64,000 nt of DNA from Streptomyces cinnabarinus (lineage in GTDB: Bacteria > Actinomycetota > Actinomycetes > Streptomycetales > Streptomycetaceae). Below are positions 34,350 through 43,003 of the stretch, piece after piece; the stretch's first letter is position 1, and every line of letters starts with the position of its first letter. Location of the stretch: assembly GCF_027270315.1 (NCBI RefSeq), contig NZ_CP114413.1:6386001-6450000 (forward strand), read 5' to 3'. Under the pieces are notes generated by a model. It was not told the DNA's origin. It worked only from the letters and a program-made list of their open reading frames with translations, and ran no database searches. The position numbers were made by a program, and so were the translations under genes.

Positions 34350-35071
34350 GCGGCCCGGCCTTCCGCCTCGGCCATCGGCGGCAGGTGGACCGTGTGCACG
34401 CGGCGGCCGTCCAGCAGCGACACCGTGCGGTCGGCCAGTGCCGCCGTCTCCGTGTCATGGGTGGCGAGGACGACCGTGATGCCGTGCGAGCGGGCCGCCG
34501 TAGTGAGCGTGCGCAGGACGTGCGCGCGGTCGGCGCGGTGCAGCGGGGCCGTCGGCTCGTCGGCGAACAGGACGGTCGGCGCGGGCGCCAGCGCACGGGC
34601 GATGCAGACGCGCTGGCGCTGCGCCTGGGTCAGTTCGCGGGGCCGCTTGCGGGCGCCCTCGCCGATGTCGAGGCGCTCCAGCCACTCCAGCGCGGCCGTC
34701 TTGGCGCGGCGGCGGGTCGTGCCGCGCAGCATCAGGGGCAGGGCCGCGTTCTCCCAGACGTTGAGCTCGGGGACCAGCGCCGGTTCGGGGTCGATCCAGC
34801 CGAAGCGGTCGCGGCGCAGCCGTTCGCGGCCGATCGGGCCCATGGTGTGCACCGGCACGCTGTTGAACCAGACCTCGCCGCGCTGGGTGGGCACCTGGCC
34901 GGACAGACAGCGCAGCAGGGTGGTCTTGCCGCTGCCGCGCGGGCCGTTCACGGCGAGGATCTCGCCCTCCCGGACGCCGAGCGAGACACCGCCGAGTGCC
35001 GGCGAGCCGTCTTGGTGGGCGAAGTGCAGGGCGCGGGCCCAGAGCACATCGTTGTCGGGCGGGGCCTCCAT
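34331..35071 (-). CDS. ABC transporter ATPase with divergent signature
   Basis: A 246-residue ATPase: Walker A NGPRGSGKTTLL, Walker B TVLFADEPT and the H-loop VLATHDTETA are good, but the signature reads ELTQAQRQRVCIARAL, with TQAQ in place of SGGQ. ATG 35071 (MEAPPDNDVLW) has GAGGTG 8 bp upstream; longer readings add no homology. It works with the overlapping permease. The altered signature may slow or alter ATP hydrolysis. Confidence 0.85.
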   Translation of the reverse strand: MEAPPDNDVLWARALHFAHQDGSPALGGVSLGVREGEILAVNGPRGSGKTTLLRCLSGQVPTQRGEVWFNSVPVHTMGPIGRERLRRDRFGWIDPEPALVPELNVWENAALPLMLRGTTRRRAKTAALEWLERLDIGEGARKRPRELTQAQRQRVCIARALAPAPTVLFADEPTAPLHRADRAHVLRTLTTAARSHGITVVLATHDTETAALADRTVSLLDGRRVHTVHLPPMAEAEGRAACSLSV

Positions 35072-35190
35072 GCGCGTACACCTCGTTCTGATCCGTAGTG
35101 CCTTGCCGTCCCCCGTGCGGGGGAACGAAAGCAGGGCCGATCGGTTACCAGGCACGCTAAGGATTCGCGGCAGAAACGCCGGACAGCACG

Positions 35191-35235
35191 CGGCCCGGGT
35201 GCACCCTTCTCACTCGCATGGGTGCATCCGGGCCG
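35191..35235 (-). terminator. Terminator of the aminotransferase gene
   Basis: A 16-bp inverted repeat with one G-T type mismatch (cggcccgggtgcaccc against 35220-35235) lies 15 bp after the stop codon in the direction of transcription. Confidence 0.75.
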
Positions 35236-35250
35236 TCGTGGCGCGAAGGG

Positions 35251-36615
35251 TCAGAGCTTCGTCCACGCCTCCGTGAGCGTCGCGCGCAGGATCTGCTCGA
35301 TCTCGTCGAAGGTCTCCTGGTTGGAGATCAGCGGCGGGGCGAGCTGGACGACCGGGTCGCCGCGGTCGTCGGCACGGCAGTACAGGCCGTTGTCGAAGAG
35401 GGCCTTGGAGAGGAAGCCGTAGAGGACCCGCTCGGTCTCCTCGTCGTTGAAGGACTCCTTGGTGGCCTTGTCCTTCACCAGCTCGATGCCGTAGAAGAAG
35501 CCGTTTCCGCGGACGTCGCCGACGATCGGCAGGTCGTGCAGCTTCTCCAGCGTGGCGCGGAAGGCGCCCTCGTTGTCGAGGACGTGCTGGTTGAGGCCCT
35601 CGCGCTCGAACAGGTCGAGGTTGGCGAGGCCGACCGCCGCGGAGACCGGGTGGCCGCCGAAGGTGTAGCCGTGCAGGAAGGTGTTGTCGCCCTTGTAGAA
35701 CGGCTCGGCCAGGCGGTCGGAGATGATGCAGGCGCCGATCGGCGAGTAGCCCGAGGTCATGCCCTTGGCGCAGGTGATCATGTCCGGGACGTAGCCGAAC
35801 TTGTCGCAGGCGAACGTGGTGCCGAGGCGGCCGAAGGCGCAGATGACCTCGTCGGAGACGAGCAGCACATCGTACTGGTCGCAGATCTCGCGGACCCGCT
35901 GGAAGTAGCCGGGCGGGGGCGGGAAACAGCCGCCCGCGTTCTGCACGGGCTCCAGGAAGACCGCGGCGACGGTGTCGGGGCCCTCGAAGAGGATCTGCTG
36001 CTCGATCTGGTCGGCGGCCCAGCGGCCGAAGGCCTCGGGGTCGTCGCCGAAGAGCGGGGCGCGGTAGATGTTGGTGTTCGGCACCTTGTGCGCGCCCGGC
36101 ACCAGCGGCTCGAAGGGGGCCTTCAGGCCCGGCAGGCCGGTGATGGACAGGGCGCCCTGCGGGGTGCCGTGGTAGGCGACCGCGCGGGAGATGACCTTGT
36201 ACTTGGTGGGCTTGCCGGTGAGCTTGAAGTACTGCTTGGCGAGCTTCCAGGCGGTCTCGACCGCCTCGCCGCCGCCGGTGGTGAAGAAGACCTTGTTGAG
36301 GTCGCCCGGGGCCTCGTGCGCGAGGCGCTCGGCGAGCTCGACTGCCTTGGGGTGGGCGTAGGACCAGACCGGGAAGAAGGCCAGCTCCTGCGCCTGCTTG
36401 GAGGCGGTCTCGGCGAGCTCGGTGCGGCCGTGACCGGCCTGGACCACGAACAGGCCCGCGAGACCGTCGAGGTAGCGCCTGCCCTTGTCGTCGTAGATGT
36501 AGGTGCCCTCGCCCCGGACGATGGTGGGGACGGGTGAGTTCTCGTACGAGGACATGCGGGTGAAGTGCATCCACAGGTGGTCGTACGCGGTCTGGCTGAG
36601 GTCCTTGGAGCTCAC
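35251..36615 (-). CDS. Class III omega-aminotransferase (putrescine/diamine type)
   Basis: A 454-residue PLP enzyme. The opening DHLWMHFTRMSSYENSP, TTGGGEAVETAWKLAKQYF, SDEVICAFGRLGTTF and the PLP lysine in ITCAKGMTSGYSPIG fit omega-amino acid/putrescine-pyruvate transaminases. It would turn putrescine into 4-aminobutyraldehyde (with pyruvate as acceptor), feeding the aldehyde dehydrogenases nearby. It starts at GTG 36615, 19 bp downstream of the Lrp-type regulator, probably in one operon with it. Confidence 0.88.
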   Translation of the reverse strand: MSSKDLSQTAYDHLWMHFTRMSSYENSPVPTIVRGEGTYIYDDKGRRYLDGLAGLFVVQAGHGRTELAETASKQAQELAFFPVWSYAHPKAVELAERLAHEAPGDLNKVFFTTGGGEAVETAWKLAKQYFKLTGKPTKYKVISRAVAYHGTPQGALSITGLPGLKAPFEPLVPGAHKVPNTNIYRAPLFGDDPEAFGRWAADQIEQQILFEGPDTVAAVFLEPVQNAGGCFPPPPGYFQRVREICDQYDVLLVSDEVICAFGRLGTTFACDKFGYVPDMITCAKGMTSGYSPIGACIISDRLAEPFYKGDNTFLHGYTFGGHPVSAAVGLANLDLFEREGLNQHVLDNEGAFRATLEKLHDLPIVGDVRGNGFFYGIELVKDKATKESFNDEETERVLYGFLSKALFDNGLYCRADDRGDPVVQLAPPLISNQETFDEIEQILRATLTEAWTKL

Positions 36616-36634
36616 GGTTATCGGGTCCTCACGG

Positions 36635-37165
36635 CTATCGGGTTCCCCACATGTAGGTCTGCTTCTTGAGCTTCAGATAGACGAAGCTCTCGGTGGAGCG
36701 CACTCCGGGGATGGCGCGGATGCGGCGGTTGATGACTTCCAGCAGGTGGTCGTCGTCCTCGCAGACGATCTCCACCATCAGGTCGAAGGACCCGGCGGTC
36801 ATCACCACGTACTCGCACTCGGCCATCACGGTCAGCTCGTCGGCGACGGACTCCACGTCGCCCTCCACATGGATACCGACCATCGCCTGGCGCCGGAAGC
36901 CCACGGTGAGCGGGTCCGTGACGGCGACGATCTGCATCACGCCCTGGTCGAGCAGCTTCTGGACGCGCTGGCGCACGGCCGCTTCGGACAGGCCCACGGC
37001 CTTGCCGATCGCGGCGTACGGCCGACGGCCGTCCTCCTGGAGCTGTTCGATGATGGCGAGGGAGACGGCGTCCAGGTGCGGCGTGCTGCCGTTCCTGGAT
37101 TCGCGGGGGGACTCACGGGAGTCCCTGGGGTCTGCGCTTCGACTGGCCACGACGTCACTGTGCAC
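36635..37165 (-). CDS. Lrp/AsnC family regulator
   Basis: A regulator of about 176 residues. The N-terminal 30 residues are Arg/Ser-rich; then the Lrp HTH (IIEQLQEDGRRPYAAIGKAV, LSEAAVRQRVQKLLDQGV) and the ligand-binding RAM domain (AECEYVVMTAGSFDLMVEIV) follow. The start is uncertain: GTG 37165 (VHSDVVAS) is chosen over TTG 37186 and GTG further in. It is divergent from the aldehyde dehydrogenase gene and in line with the aminotransferase, so it likely controls polyamine catabolism. Confidence 0.85.
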   Translation of the reverse strand: MHSDVVASRSADPRDSRESPRESRNGSTPHLDAVSLAIIEQLQEDGRRPYAAIGKAVGLSEAAVRQRVQKLLDQGVMQIVAVTDPLTVGFRRQAMVGIHVEGDVESVADELTVMAECEYVVMTAGSFDLMVEIVCEDDDHLLEVINRRIRAIPGVRSTESFVYLKLKKQTYMWGTR

Positions 37166-37224
37166 GAGGTCTCGACAGTTCCGCAAGGGCCGGGCGATGA
37201 AATTCGTTGTTTACGTGAGTGAGT

Positions 37225-37241
37225 ACTGCGGATTTCGCAGT
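37225..37241. promoter_or_regulatory. Dyad, candidate Lrp-type operator
   Basis: A perfect 6-bp dyad with a 5-bp centre (actgcg-gattt-cgcagt) lies in the 171-bp divergent gap, about 20 bp before the aldehyde dehydrogenase -35 element. Lrp proteins bind such short dyads; the assignment is inferred from position. Confidence 0.45.
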
Positions 37242-37260
37242 TCTGGCAGGATCGGGGGTG

Positions 37261-37288
37261 TTGAAAACGCGGGCCTGCCGATTAGGGT
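37261..37288 (+). promoter_or_regulatory. Promoter of the first aldehyde dehydrogenase
   Basis: TTGAAA at 37261-37266, 16-bp spacer, TAGGGT at 37283-37288: a strong match to the housekeeping promoter of Streptomyces. Transcription would start near 37295, 42 bp before the start codon, with CAGGAGG in between. Confidence 0.65.
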
Positions 37289-37336
37289 GGGTGTCTCAGC
37301 TATTGGACAGTTCGACCCTGACACAGGAGGCCGGCA

Positions 37337-38776
37337 GTGAGCACCGAGCTGCGTCGTCTGCGCAACTACATCGACGGTGAGTTCCGGGACGCCGCCGACG
37401 GACGGACCACCGAGGTGGTCAACCCCGCGACGGGCGAGGCGTACGCGACCGCGCCGCTGTCCGGGCAGGCGGACGTCGACGCCGCCATGGAGGCCGCCGC
37501 CCGCGCCTTCCCCGCCTGGCGCGACACCACCCCCGCCGAGCGCCAGAAGGCTCTGCTGAAGATCGCGGACGCGTTCGAGGAGCGCGCCGAGGACCTGATC
37601 GCGGCCGAGGTGGAGAACACCGGCAAGCCGATCGGGCTCACGCGGTCCGAGGAGATCCCGCCGATGGTGGACCAGATCCGGTTCTTCGCCGGTGCGGCCC
37701 GGATGCTGGAGGGCCGCTCGGCCGGTGAGTACATGGAGGGGATGACCTCCATCGTCCGCCGCGAGCCGGTCGGCGTCTGCGCGCAGGTCGCGCCGTGGAA
37801 CTACCCGATGATGATGGCCGTGTGGAAGTTCGCGCCGGCCATCGCCGCGGGCAACACCGTCGTGCTCAAGCCCTCGGACACCACCCCGGCGTCCACCGTC
37901 CTGATCGCCGACATCATCGGCTCGATCCTGCCCAAGGGCGTCTTCAACGTCGTCACCGGCGACCGGGACACCGGCCGCCTGATGGTCGAGCACCCGACCC
38001 CGGCGATGGCCTCCATCACCGGCTCGGTCCGCGCGGGCATGTCGGTCGCCGAGTCGGCGTCCAAGGACCTCAAGCGGGTCCACCTGGAGCTGGGCGGCAA
38101 GGCGCCGGTCGTCGTCTTCGAGGACACCGACATCGCCAAGGCCGTCGAGGACATCTCGGTGGCGGGCTTCTTCAACGCCGGCCAGGACTGTACGGCGGCC
38201 ACCCGCGTCCTCGTCCAGGAGTCCATCCACGACGAGTTCGTGGCCGCGCTCGCCAAGGCCGCCGCCGAGACGAAGACAGGTCAGCCGGACGACGAGGACG
38301 TGCTCTTCGGCCCGCTGAACAACCCCAACCAGCTCAAGCAGGTCTCCGGCTTCATCGAGCGGCTGCCCGCGCACGCCAAGGTCGAGGCCGGCGGTCAGCG
38401 GGTCGGTGACAAGGGCTACTTCTACGCGCCCACCGTCGTCTCCGGCCTGAAGCAGGACGACGAGATCATCCAGAACGAGGTCTTCGGCCCGGTCATCACC
38501 GTCCAGTCCTTCTCGGACGAGGCGCAGGCCGTCGAGTGGGCCAACGGCGTGGACTACGCCCTCGCCTCCTCGGTGTGGACCAAGGACCACGCCCGCGCGA
38601 TGCGGATGTCCAAGACGCTGGACTTCGGCTGCGTGTGGATCAACACCCACATCCCGCTGGTCGCCGAGATGCCGCACGGCGGCTTCAAGAAGTCCGGCTA
38701 CGGCAAGGACCTGTCGGGCTACGGTTTCGACGACTACACGCGGATCAAGCACGTCATGACGTCCCTCGACGCGTAG
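37337..38776 (+). CDS. Gamma-aminobutyraldehyde dehydrogenase (copy 1)
   Basis: A 479-residue NAD-dependent aldehyde dehydrogenase. Catalytic Glu is in HLELGGKAPVV, catalytic Cys in NAGQDCTAATRV, cofactor binding in VAPWNYPMMMAVWKFAPAIA. The N-D-C context and the nearby diamine genes fit 4-aminobutyraldehyde to GABA. It starts at GTG 37337 with CAGGAGG upstream. It resembles the copy at 45,775 closely and is likewise followed by a PotD gene. Confidence 0.88.
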   Translation: MSTELRRLRNYIDGEFRDAADGRTTEVVNPATGEAYATAPLSGQADVDAAMEAAARAFPAWRDTTPAERQKALLKIADAFEERAEDLIAAEVENTGKPIGLTRSEEIPPMVDQIRFFAGAARMLEGRSAGEYMEGMTSIVRREPVGVCAQVAPWNYPMMMAVWKFAPAIAAGNTVVLKPSDTTPASTVLIADIIGSILPKGVFNVVTGDRDTGRLMVEHPTPAMASITGSVRAGMSVAESASKDLKRVHLELGGKAPVVVFEDTDIAKAVEDISVAGFFNAGQDCTAATRVLVQESIHDEFVAALAKAAAETKTGQPDDEDVLFGPLNNPNQLKQVSGFIERLPAHAKVEAGGQRVGDKGYFYAPTVVSGLKQDDEIIQNEVFGPVITVQSFSDEAQAVEWANGVDYALASSVWTKDHARAMRMSKTLDFGCVWINTHIPLVAEMPHGGFKKSGYGKDLSGYGFDDYTRIKHVMTSLDA

Positions 38777-38884
38777 TCCCGGACCGTCGCGGCCCCGGCC
38801 GGTCGACAAGGTGTCCGGCGAGTGGCTGTCCACTCGACGCGACGTCGATTGATCGGCCGGGGGCCGCGGCGGGATGCTGCCGCC

Positions 38885-40075
38885 ATGGCCCTCCCACCGA
38901 AGAACTCCCGGCTGTCCCGTCGCACCCTGCTGCGCACCCTCGGTGGGGGCGCCCTGCTGGGCGGGCTCGCCGGATGCGGGGTGCGGCCCGCCTATGTGTC
39001 GCCCGCCGACCGGGCCGGGGCCGATGTCTCCGCCGAGGACAGGCGCCTCACCTGGGCGAACTGGCCGCTGTACATCGACGTCGACGACGCGGACGAGACG
39101 CGGCGGCCCACGCTGGACACGTTCGAGAAGCGCACCGGGATCTCCGTGGACTACGTCGAGGAGATCAACGACAACGACGAGTTCTTCGGCAAGATCAGCC
39201 CCTCGCTGATGAACCGTCAGCAGACGGACCGCGATCTCATCGTCATCAGCGACTGGATGTGCGCGCGCTTCGTCCGGCTGGGCTGGGTCCAGGAGATGGA
39301 CCGGACGCGTCAGCCCCATGTGACGCGGTATCTGGACCCGTTGCTGCGCTCGCCCGTCTTCGACCCGGGCCGCGAGTTCACCGTGCCGTGGCAGTCGGGC
39401 ATCACCGGGATCGCGTACAACCGCCGTCGTCTCGGCCGTGAGATCCGCCAGGTCTCCGATCTCTGGGCGGACGACCTCAAGGGCCGGGTCACGCTTCTCT
39501 CCGGTCTCGACGAGGCGTTCGCGCTGCTGATGCAGGGCAACGGCGTCGACATCACCCGGTGGACGGCGGACGACTTCCAGACGGTGTGCGAGCAGGTCGA
39601 ACGGCGGGTGGACAGCGGTCACATCCGCCGCTTCACCGGCAACGACTACATCAAGGACCTCTCCAGCGGTGACGTCCTCGCCTGTCAGGCGTACTCCGGC
39701 GACGTCATCCAACTCCAGGCCGACGACCCCGACATCGAGTTCGTCGTCCCCGAGGAGGGCGCCGAACTCTGGTCCGAGTCCCTGATGATCCCGAACCTCG
39801 CCCGCCACAAGACGAGCGCCGAGCGCCTGATCGATTACTACTACGAGCCCGAGGTGGCGGCGGACCTGGCCGCCTGGGTCAACTACGTCTGCCCGGTCCC
39901 GGCCGCCCAGGACGTCCTCGCCTCGGCGAAGGACGAGGAGACCGCGGCCCTGGCCGAGGACCCCCTGATCTTCCCGGACTCGGCGATGCGCGAACGCCTG
40001 TCCATCGCCCGCGACATCACCTCCGAGGAGCGGGTGGACCTCGGGAAGCGGTGGAACGAGATCGTGGGGTTGTAG
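38885..40075 (+). CDS. Polyamine ABC transporter substrate-binding protein, PotD type (orphan copy)
   Basis: A 396-residue exported lipoprotein: twin-arginine SRRTLLRTLGGG and lipobox LAGC at the N-terminus, then a PotD fold (LTWANWPLYIDVDD, FTGNDYIKDLSSGDVLACQA, DDPDIEFVVPEEGAELWSES). ATG 38885 (MALPPKNS) is preferred over an upstream GTG whose 21 extra residues look unstructured. No PotABC genes follow; it may share those at 48.6-51.5 kb. Same gene order as copy 2. Confidence 0.88.
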   Translation: MALPPKNSRLSRRTLLRTLGGGALLGGLAGCGVRPAYVSPADRAGADVSAEDRRLTWANWPLYIDVDDADETRRPTLDTFEKRTGISVDYVEEINDNDEFFGKISPSLMNRQQTDRDLIVISDWMCARFVRLGWVQEMDRTRQPHVTRYLDPLLRSPVFDPGREFTVPWQSGITGIAYNRRRLGREIRQVSDLWADDLKGRVTLLSGLDEAFALLMQGNGVDITRWTADDFQTVCEQVERRVDSGHIRRFTGNDYIKDLSSGDVLACQAYSGDVIQLQADDPDIEFVVPEEGAELWSESLMIPNLARHKTSAERLIDYYYEPEVAADLAAWVNYVCPVPAAQDVLASAKDEETAALAEDPLIFPDSAMRERLSIARDITSEERVDLGKRWNEIVGL

Positions 40076-40126
40076 ATCACACTCGGCACTTTTGAACACG
40101 TTCAACAACGGGCGTACGCTGCTGTC

Positions 40127-40663
40127 ATGAGCGACAGAGCCGCCCTGCTCAAGGGCATTCGCGTCTGGCTGGTCTTCTTCGTCGTGTGCCTGGTGCTGAG
40201 CGGTGCCACGGCCTTCCCACTGGTGCACGAACTACGCTGGACCGAGGACGTGTTGCGGTCGTTGTCGGCGCAGGAGCACCTCCCCGCGCTCATGGAGTGG
40301 ATCGAACGGGTGCGGCGCGGCCTCGACACCGCGGACGCCCACTACCCGTTCCTGCTCTACGGCACGGACTGGCTGGCCTTCGCCCATCTCGTCATCGCCG
40401 TCGCCTTCTACGGGCCGTACCGCGACCCGGTCCGCAACATCTGGGTCGTCGAGTTCGGGATGATCGCCTGCGCCGGCATCGTCCCGCTCGCCCTGATCTG
40501 CGGGCCGATCCGGGGGATCCCCTTCTGGTGGACCGTGATCGACATGGCGTTCGGGGTGTTCGGGGTGATCCCGTTGTACGTCGTACGGCGGAAGATCAAG
40601 CGGCTGGAGAGCCTCGGGAAAAGTGCTATTGCCGGAGGTCTCACTCCGTCTCCCCAGACGTGA
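40127..40663 (+). CDS. Small membrane protein, four predicted segments
   Basis: A 178-residue integral membrane protein: hydrophobic segments at about 10-30, 85-105, 110-135 and 140-158, short loops, and a basic C-terminal tail (RRKIKRLESLGK). No family is recognised with certainty. It begins 51 bp after the PotD copy and precedes the sigma-like gene; a link to either is possible but unproven. Confidence 0.75.
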   Translation: MSDRAALLKGIRVWLVFFVVCLVLSGATAFPLVHELRWTEDVLRSLSAQEHLPALMEWIERVRRGLDTADAHYPFLLYGTDWLAFAHLVIAVAFYGPYRDPVRNIWVVEFGMIACAGIVPLALICGPIRGIPFWWTVIDMAFGVFGVIPLYVVRRKIKRLESLGKSAIAGGLTPSPQT

Positions 40664-40684
40664 TCTCCCACAGGAAGGGCGGAT

Positions 40685-42322
40685 GTGGACGGCAGGGAGT
40701 GGCGCTCCGTCATCGCGGCGGCGCAGGCCGGGGACCGGCGTGCGCTCGACGAGTTGACGGCGGGGTGGCTTCCGCTGGTCTACAACGTCGTCGGACGGGC
40801 CCTGAACGGGCACGCGGACGTGGACGACGTCGTGCAGGAGACCATGCTGCGGGCGGTCGGCAACCTGGGGTCGCTGCGGGACCCGGACAGCTTCCGGTCC
40901 TGGCTGGTCGCCATCGCCATGCGGCAGATCCGGGACCGGGCGCGCCGCCGGCAGACCTCGCCGCTCGACGAGGCGGCCGTCGAGCAGGACTTCGCCGAAC
41001 TGACCGTCGTACGGCTGGGACTCGAGGGGCAGCGGCGGGAGGTCGCCGAGGCTGTGCCCTGGCTCGACGCCGAGGACCGGCAGCTGCTGTCCCTGTGGTG
41101 GCTGGAGGTCGCCGGTGAGCTGACCCGGCGCGAGCTGGCCGCCGCGGCCGGGATCAGCCGGCAGCACGCCGCGGTACGGGTCCAGCGGGTGAAGGAACGG
41201 CTGGAGGCCGCGCGGGGCATCGTGCGGGCGCTGGACGGGGCCTGCCCCGGGCTGCGGGAGGTCACCGCAGGCTGGGACGGCCGCCCGGACTCCGTCTGGC
41301 GCAAGCGGCTGGCCCGGCACATCAGGGGGTGCGGCCGCTGCGGCGACCCGCGCGAGACCGTCGTACCGGCCGAACGGCTGCTCGTCGGACTCGCCCTGGT
41401 GCCGCTTCCGGTCGGGTTCACGCTCTCCCTCGCCCTCGGCGGCAAGACGGCCGCCGCGGCCGCATCCGTCGGCTGGTCCGCCAAGGTGCTGGGCGCGCTC
41501 ACCCAGCCCGTGGTCGCCGTCACCGCCGGAGCGGCCCTCGTCGCGGGCGGCGCCTACGTCGTCACCCAGCCCTCCGGCGAGCCGCCCCCGCGGGCCGCCG
41601 CACCCAACACGTCGGCCACCGCCACCCGCTCACCGACGCCCACGCCGACCGCCACGCCGTCGTCACCGGCGCCCCAGCGGACGGCGCGGTCGTACGGGTC
41701 GGTCGTCGACGCCGTCGACCAGGCGCCCGATCCCGGCGCGGACCCGGGTGCCCTGCCGCGGCGGCCCGAGTCCGGGCTCAGCAGCACCTGGGGTGCGAAG
41801 GCCGTCATGCAGCACCGCGGCGAGAGCGTGACGCTCGACGGGCGGGGCTATGTGCTCGTGCGCTGGCAGATCGCCCCGCACGACCGGCCCGGCGCGCTGG
41901 CCATGCCGACCTGGACCGGGCTGAAGGGCAGGCTGTTCCATGTCGCGTCGGGCGGCGGGCGCCGGATGGACGACGTGATCGGCGACGGCTCGGACCGCGG
42001 ATACGTCACCGGCATGGGCGGCCCGGACATCGGGTACACCGTGCTGCCCGACGGCACCCAGCAGATGTGGCAGAACGAGTACTTCTACGTCGACGGCACC
42101 GTCACCCTCCACCTGAACGAGCGCGGCGCCTCCTACGGACTGACCGTCATGCCCGTGGACCGGGCCGCGGTGGACGAGGACGTCCACCACGGCCCGGCCC
42201 AGGGCGCCCTCCGCTACGGACTGGTCCGGGACACCGGCGACGACACCGCGCCCGTACCGCAGTACGTCACGCGCGCGACGCCCGCCGATCCGGCGACGGT
42301 GGCGCGGCGTTCGCGCGTGTGA
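40685..42322 (+). CDS. ECF-type sigma factor fused to zinc site, membrane segments and an outer domain
   Basis: A 545-residue single chain. Residues 10-80 hold sigma region 2 (ADVDDVVQETMLRAVGN), 125-180 region 4 (RRELAAAAGISRQHAAVRV), then H212-x3-C216-x2-C219, a zinc-binding motif like that of anti-sigma factors. Two hydrophobic stretches (230-250, 268-292) precede a Pro/Thr-rich stalk and a 200-residue outer domain (340-545) with no known family. It could be a self-contained signalling sigma factor released by proteolysis. It starts at GTG 40685; its 3' end overlaps the convergent GDPD gene by 56 bp. Confidence 0.85.
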   Translation: MDGREWRSVIAAAQAGDRRALDELTAGWLPLVYNVVGRALNGHADVDDVVQETMLRAVGNLGSLRDPDSFRSWLVAIAMRQIRDRARRRQTSPLDEAAVEQDFAELTVVRLGLEGQRREVAEAVPWLDAEDRQLLSLWWLEVAGELTRRELAAAAGISRQHAAVRVQRVKERLEAARGIVRALDGACPGLREVTAGWDGRPDSVWRKRLARHIRGCGRCGDPRETVVPAERLLVGLALVPLPVGFTLSLALGGKTAAAAASVGWSAKVLGALTQPVVAVTAGAALVAGGAYVVTQPSGEPPPRAAAPNTSATATRSPTPTPTATPSSPAPQRTARSYGSVVDAVDQAPDPGADPGALPRRPESGLSSTWGAKAVMQHRGESVTLDGRGYVLVRWQIAPHDRPGALAMPTWTGLKGRLFHVASGGGRRMDDVIGDGSDRGYVTGMGGPDIGYTVLPDGTQQMWQNEYFYVDGTVTLHLNERGASYGLTVMPVDRAAVDEDVHHGPAQGALRYGLVRDTGDDTAPVPQYVTRATPADPATVARRSRV

Positions 42323-42995
42323 GCGCGTGGAGGGTGTCGATCCGGTTCGTGGTGATCGAGTCGACGCCGAGGCCGATCAGCCGACGCATCGAGCGGCGGG
42401 TGTCCGGCGTCCAGACGGACAGCAGGTGTCCGCCCTTGTGGACGCGCTCGGCGAGGTCTCGGCCGACCAGTGGGAAGCGGTAGTTGAGCCAGCGGGGGCG
42501 CACCGCGTCCAGCAGCGCGGGCCGCGGTGGCGCCAGCGTCGTCCAGGTCAGCGCGATCTCGGCGGCCGGGTCGGCGGCGCGCACCGCGAGCATGGCGGCG
42601 GCGCCCGCGCAGTAATACACGCGGTCGGAGGCCCCCGACTCCCTCACGACATCCACGATCCGGCGTGTGGTGCGCAGATCCGGGGCGCCGGGCAGGTCGA
42701 CCATCACCCGGTGCCCGTCGGTCGCGGCGAGGGCCTCGGCCAGCGTCGGCACCCCGTCGGCCGTCACACCGCGCACCTCGTCGGCCGACAGTTCCCGCAG
42801 CGGGCGGTCCACCTCCCACAGCCGCTTCAGCGTCCCGTCGTGCAGCAGCACGGGCACGCCGTCCCGGGTGAGGCGTACGTCGATCTCCACCGCGTCGGCG
42901 CCCCTGCTGATCGCCGAGCGCAGGGAGTCGAGGGTGTTCTCGCGGAACAGGTACGGGTCGCCGCGGTGGGCGACCGCGGTCACGTCGGTCGTCAT
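42267..42995 (-). CDS. Glycerophosphodiester phosphodiesterase
   Basis: A 242-residue GDPD: VAHRGDPYLFRENTLDSLRS supplies the first catalytic His-Arg, then VEIDVRLTRDGVPVLLHDGT the metal ligands and second His. It has no signal peptide, so it acts in the cytoplasm on glycerophosphodiesters. ATG 42995 was chosen; a much longer open frame upstream crosses the deaminase gene and is shadow. It lies 8 bp downstream of that gene, so they are co-transcribed. Confidence 0.92.
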   Translation of the reverse strand: MTTDVTAVAHRGDPYLFRENTLDSLRSAISRGADAVEIDVRLTRDGVPVLLHDGTLKRLWEVDRPLRELSADEVRGVTADGVPTLAEALAATDGHRVMVDLPGAPDLRTTRRIVDVVRESGASDRVYYCAGAAAMLAVRAADPAAEIALTWTTLAPPRPALLDAVRPRWLNYRFPLVGRDLAERVHKGGHLLSVWTPDTRRSMRRLIGLGVDSITTNRIDTLHALTRANAAPPSPDRRASRA

Positions 42996-43003
42996 CGGCG
43001 CGG

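Noticed and set aside
37211..40228. A 1005-codon minus-strand frame
   Set aside because: It is antisense to the aldehyde dehydrogenase and PotD genes, both with clear homology and promoters on the plus strand.
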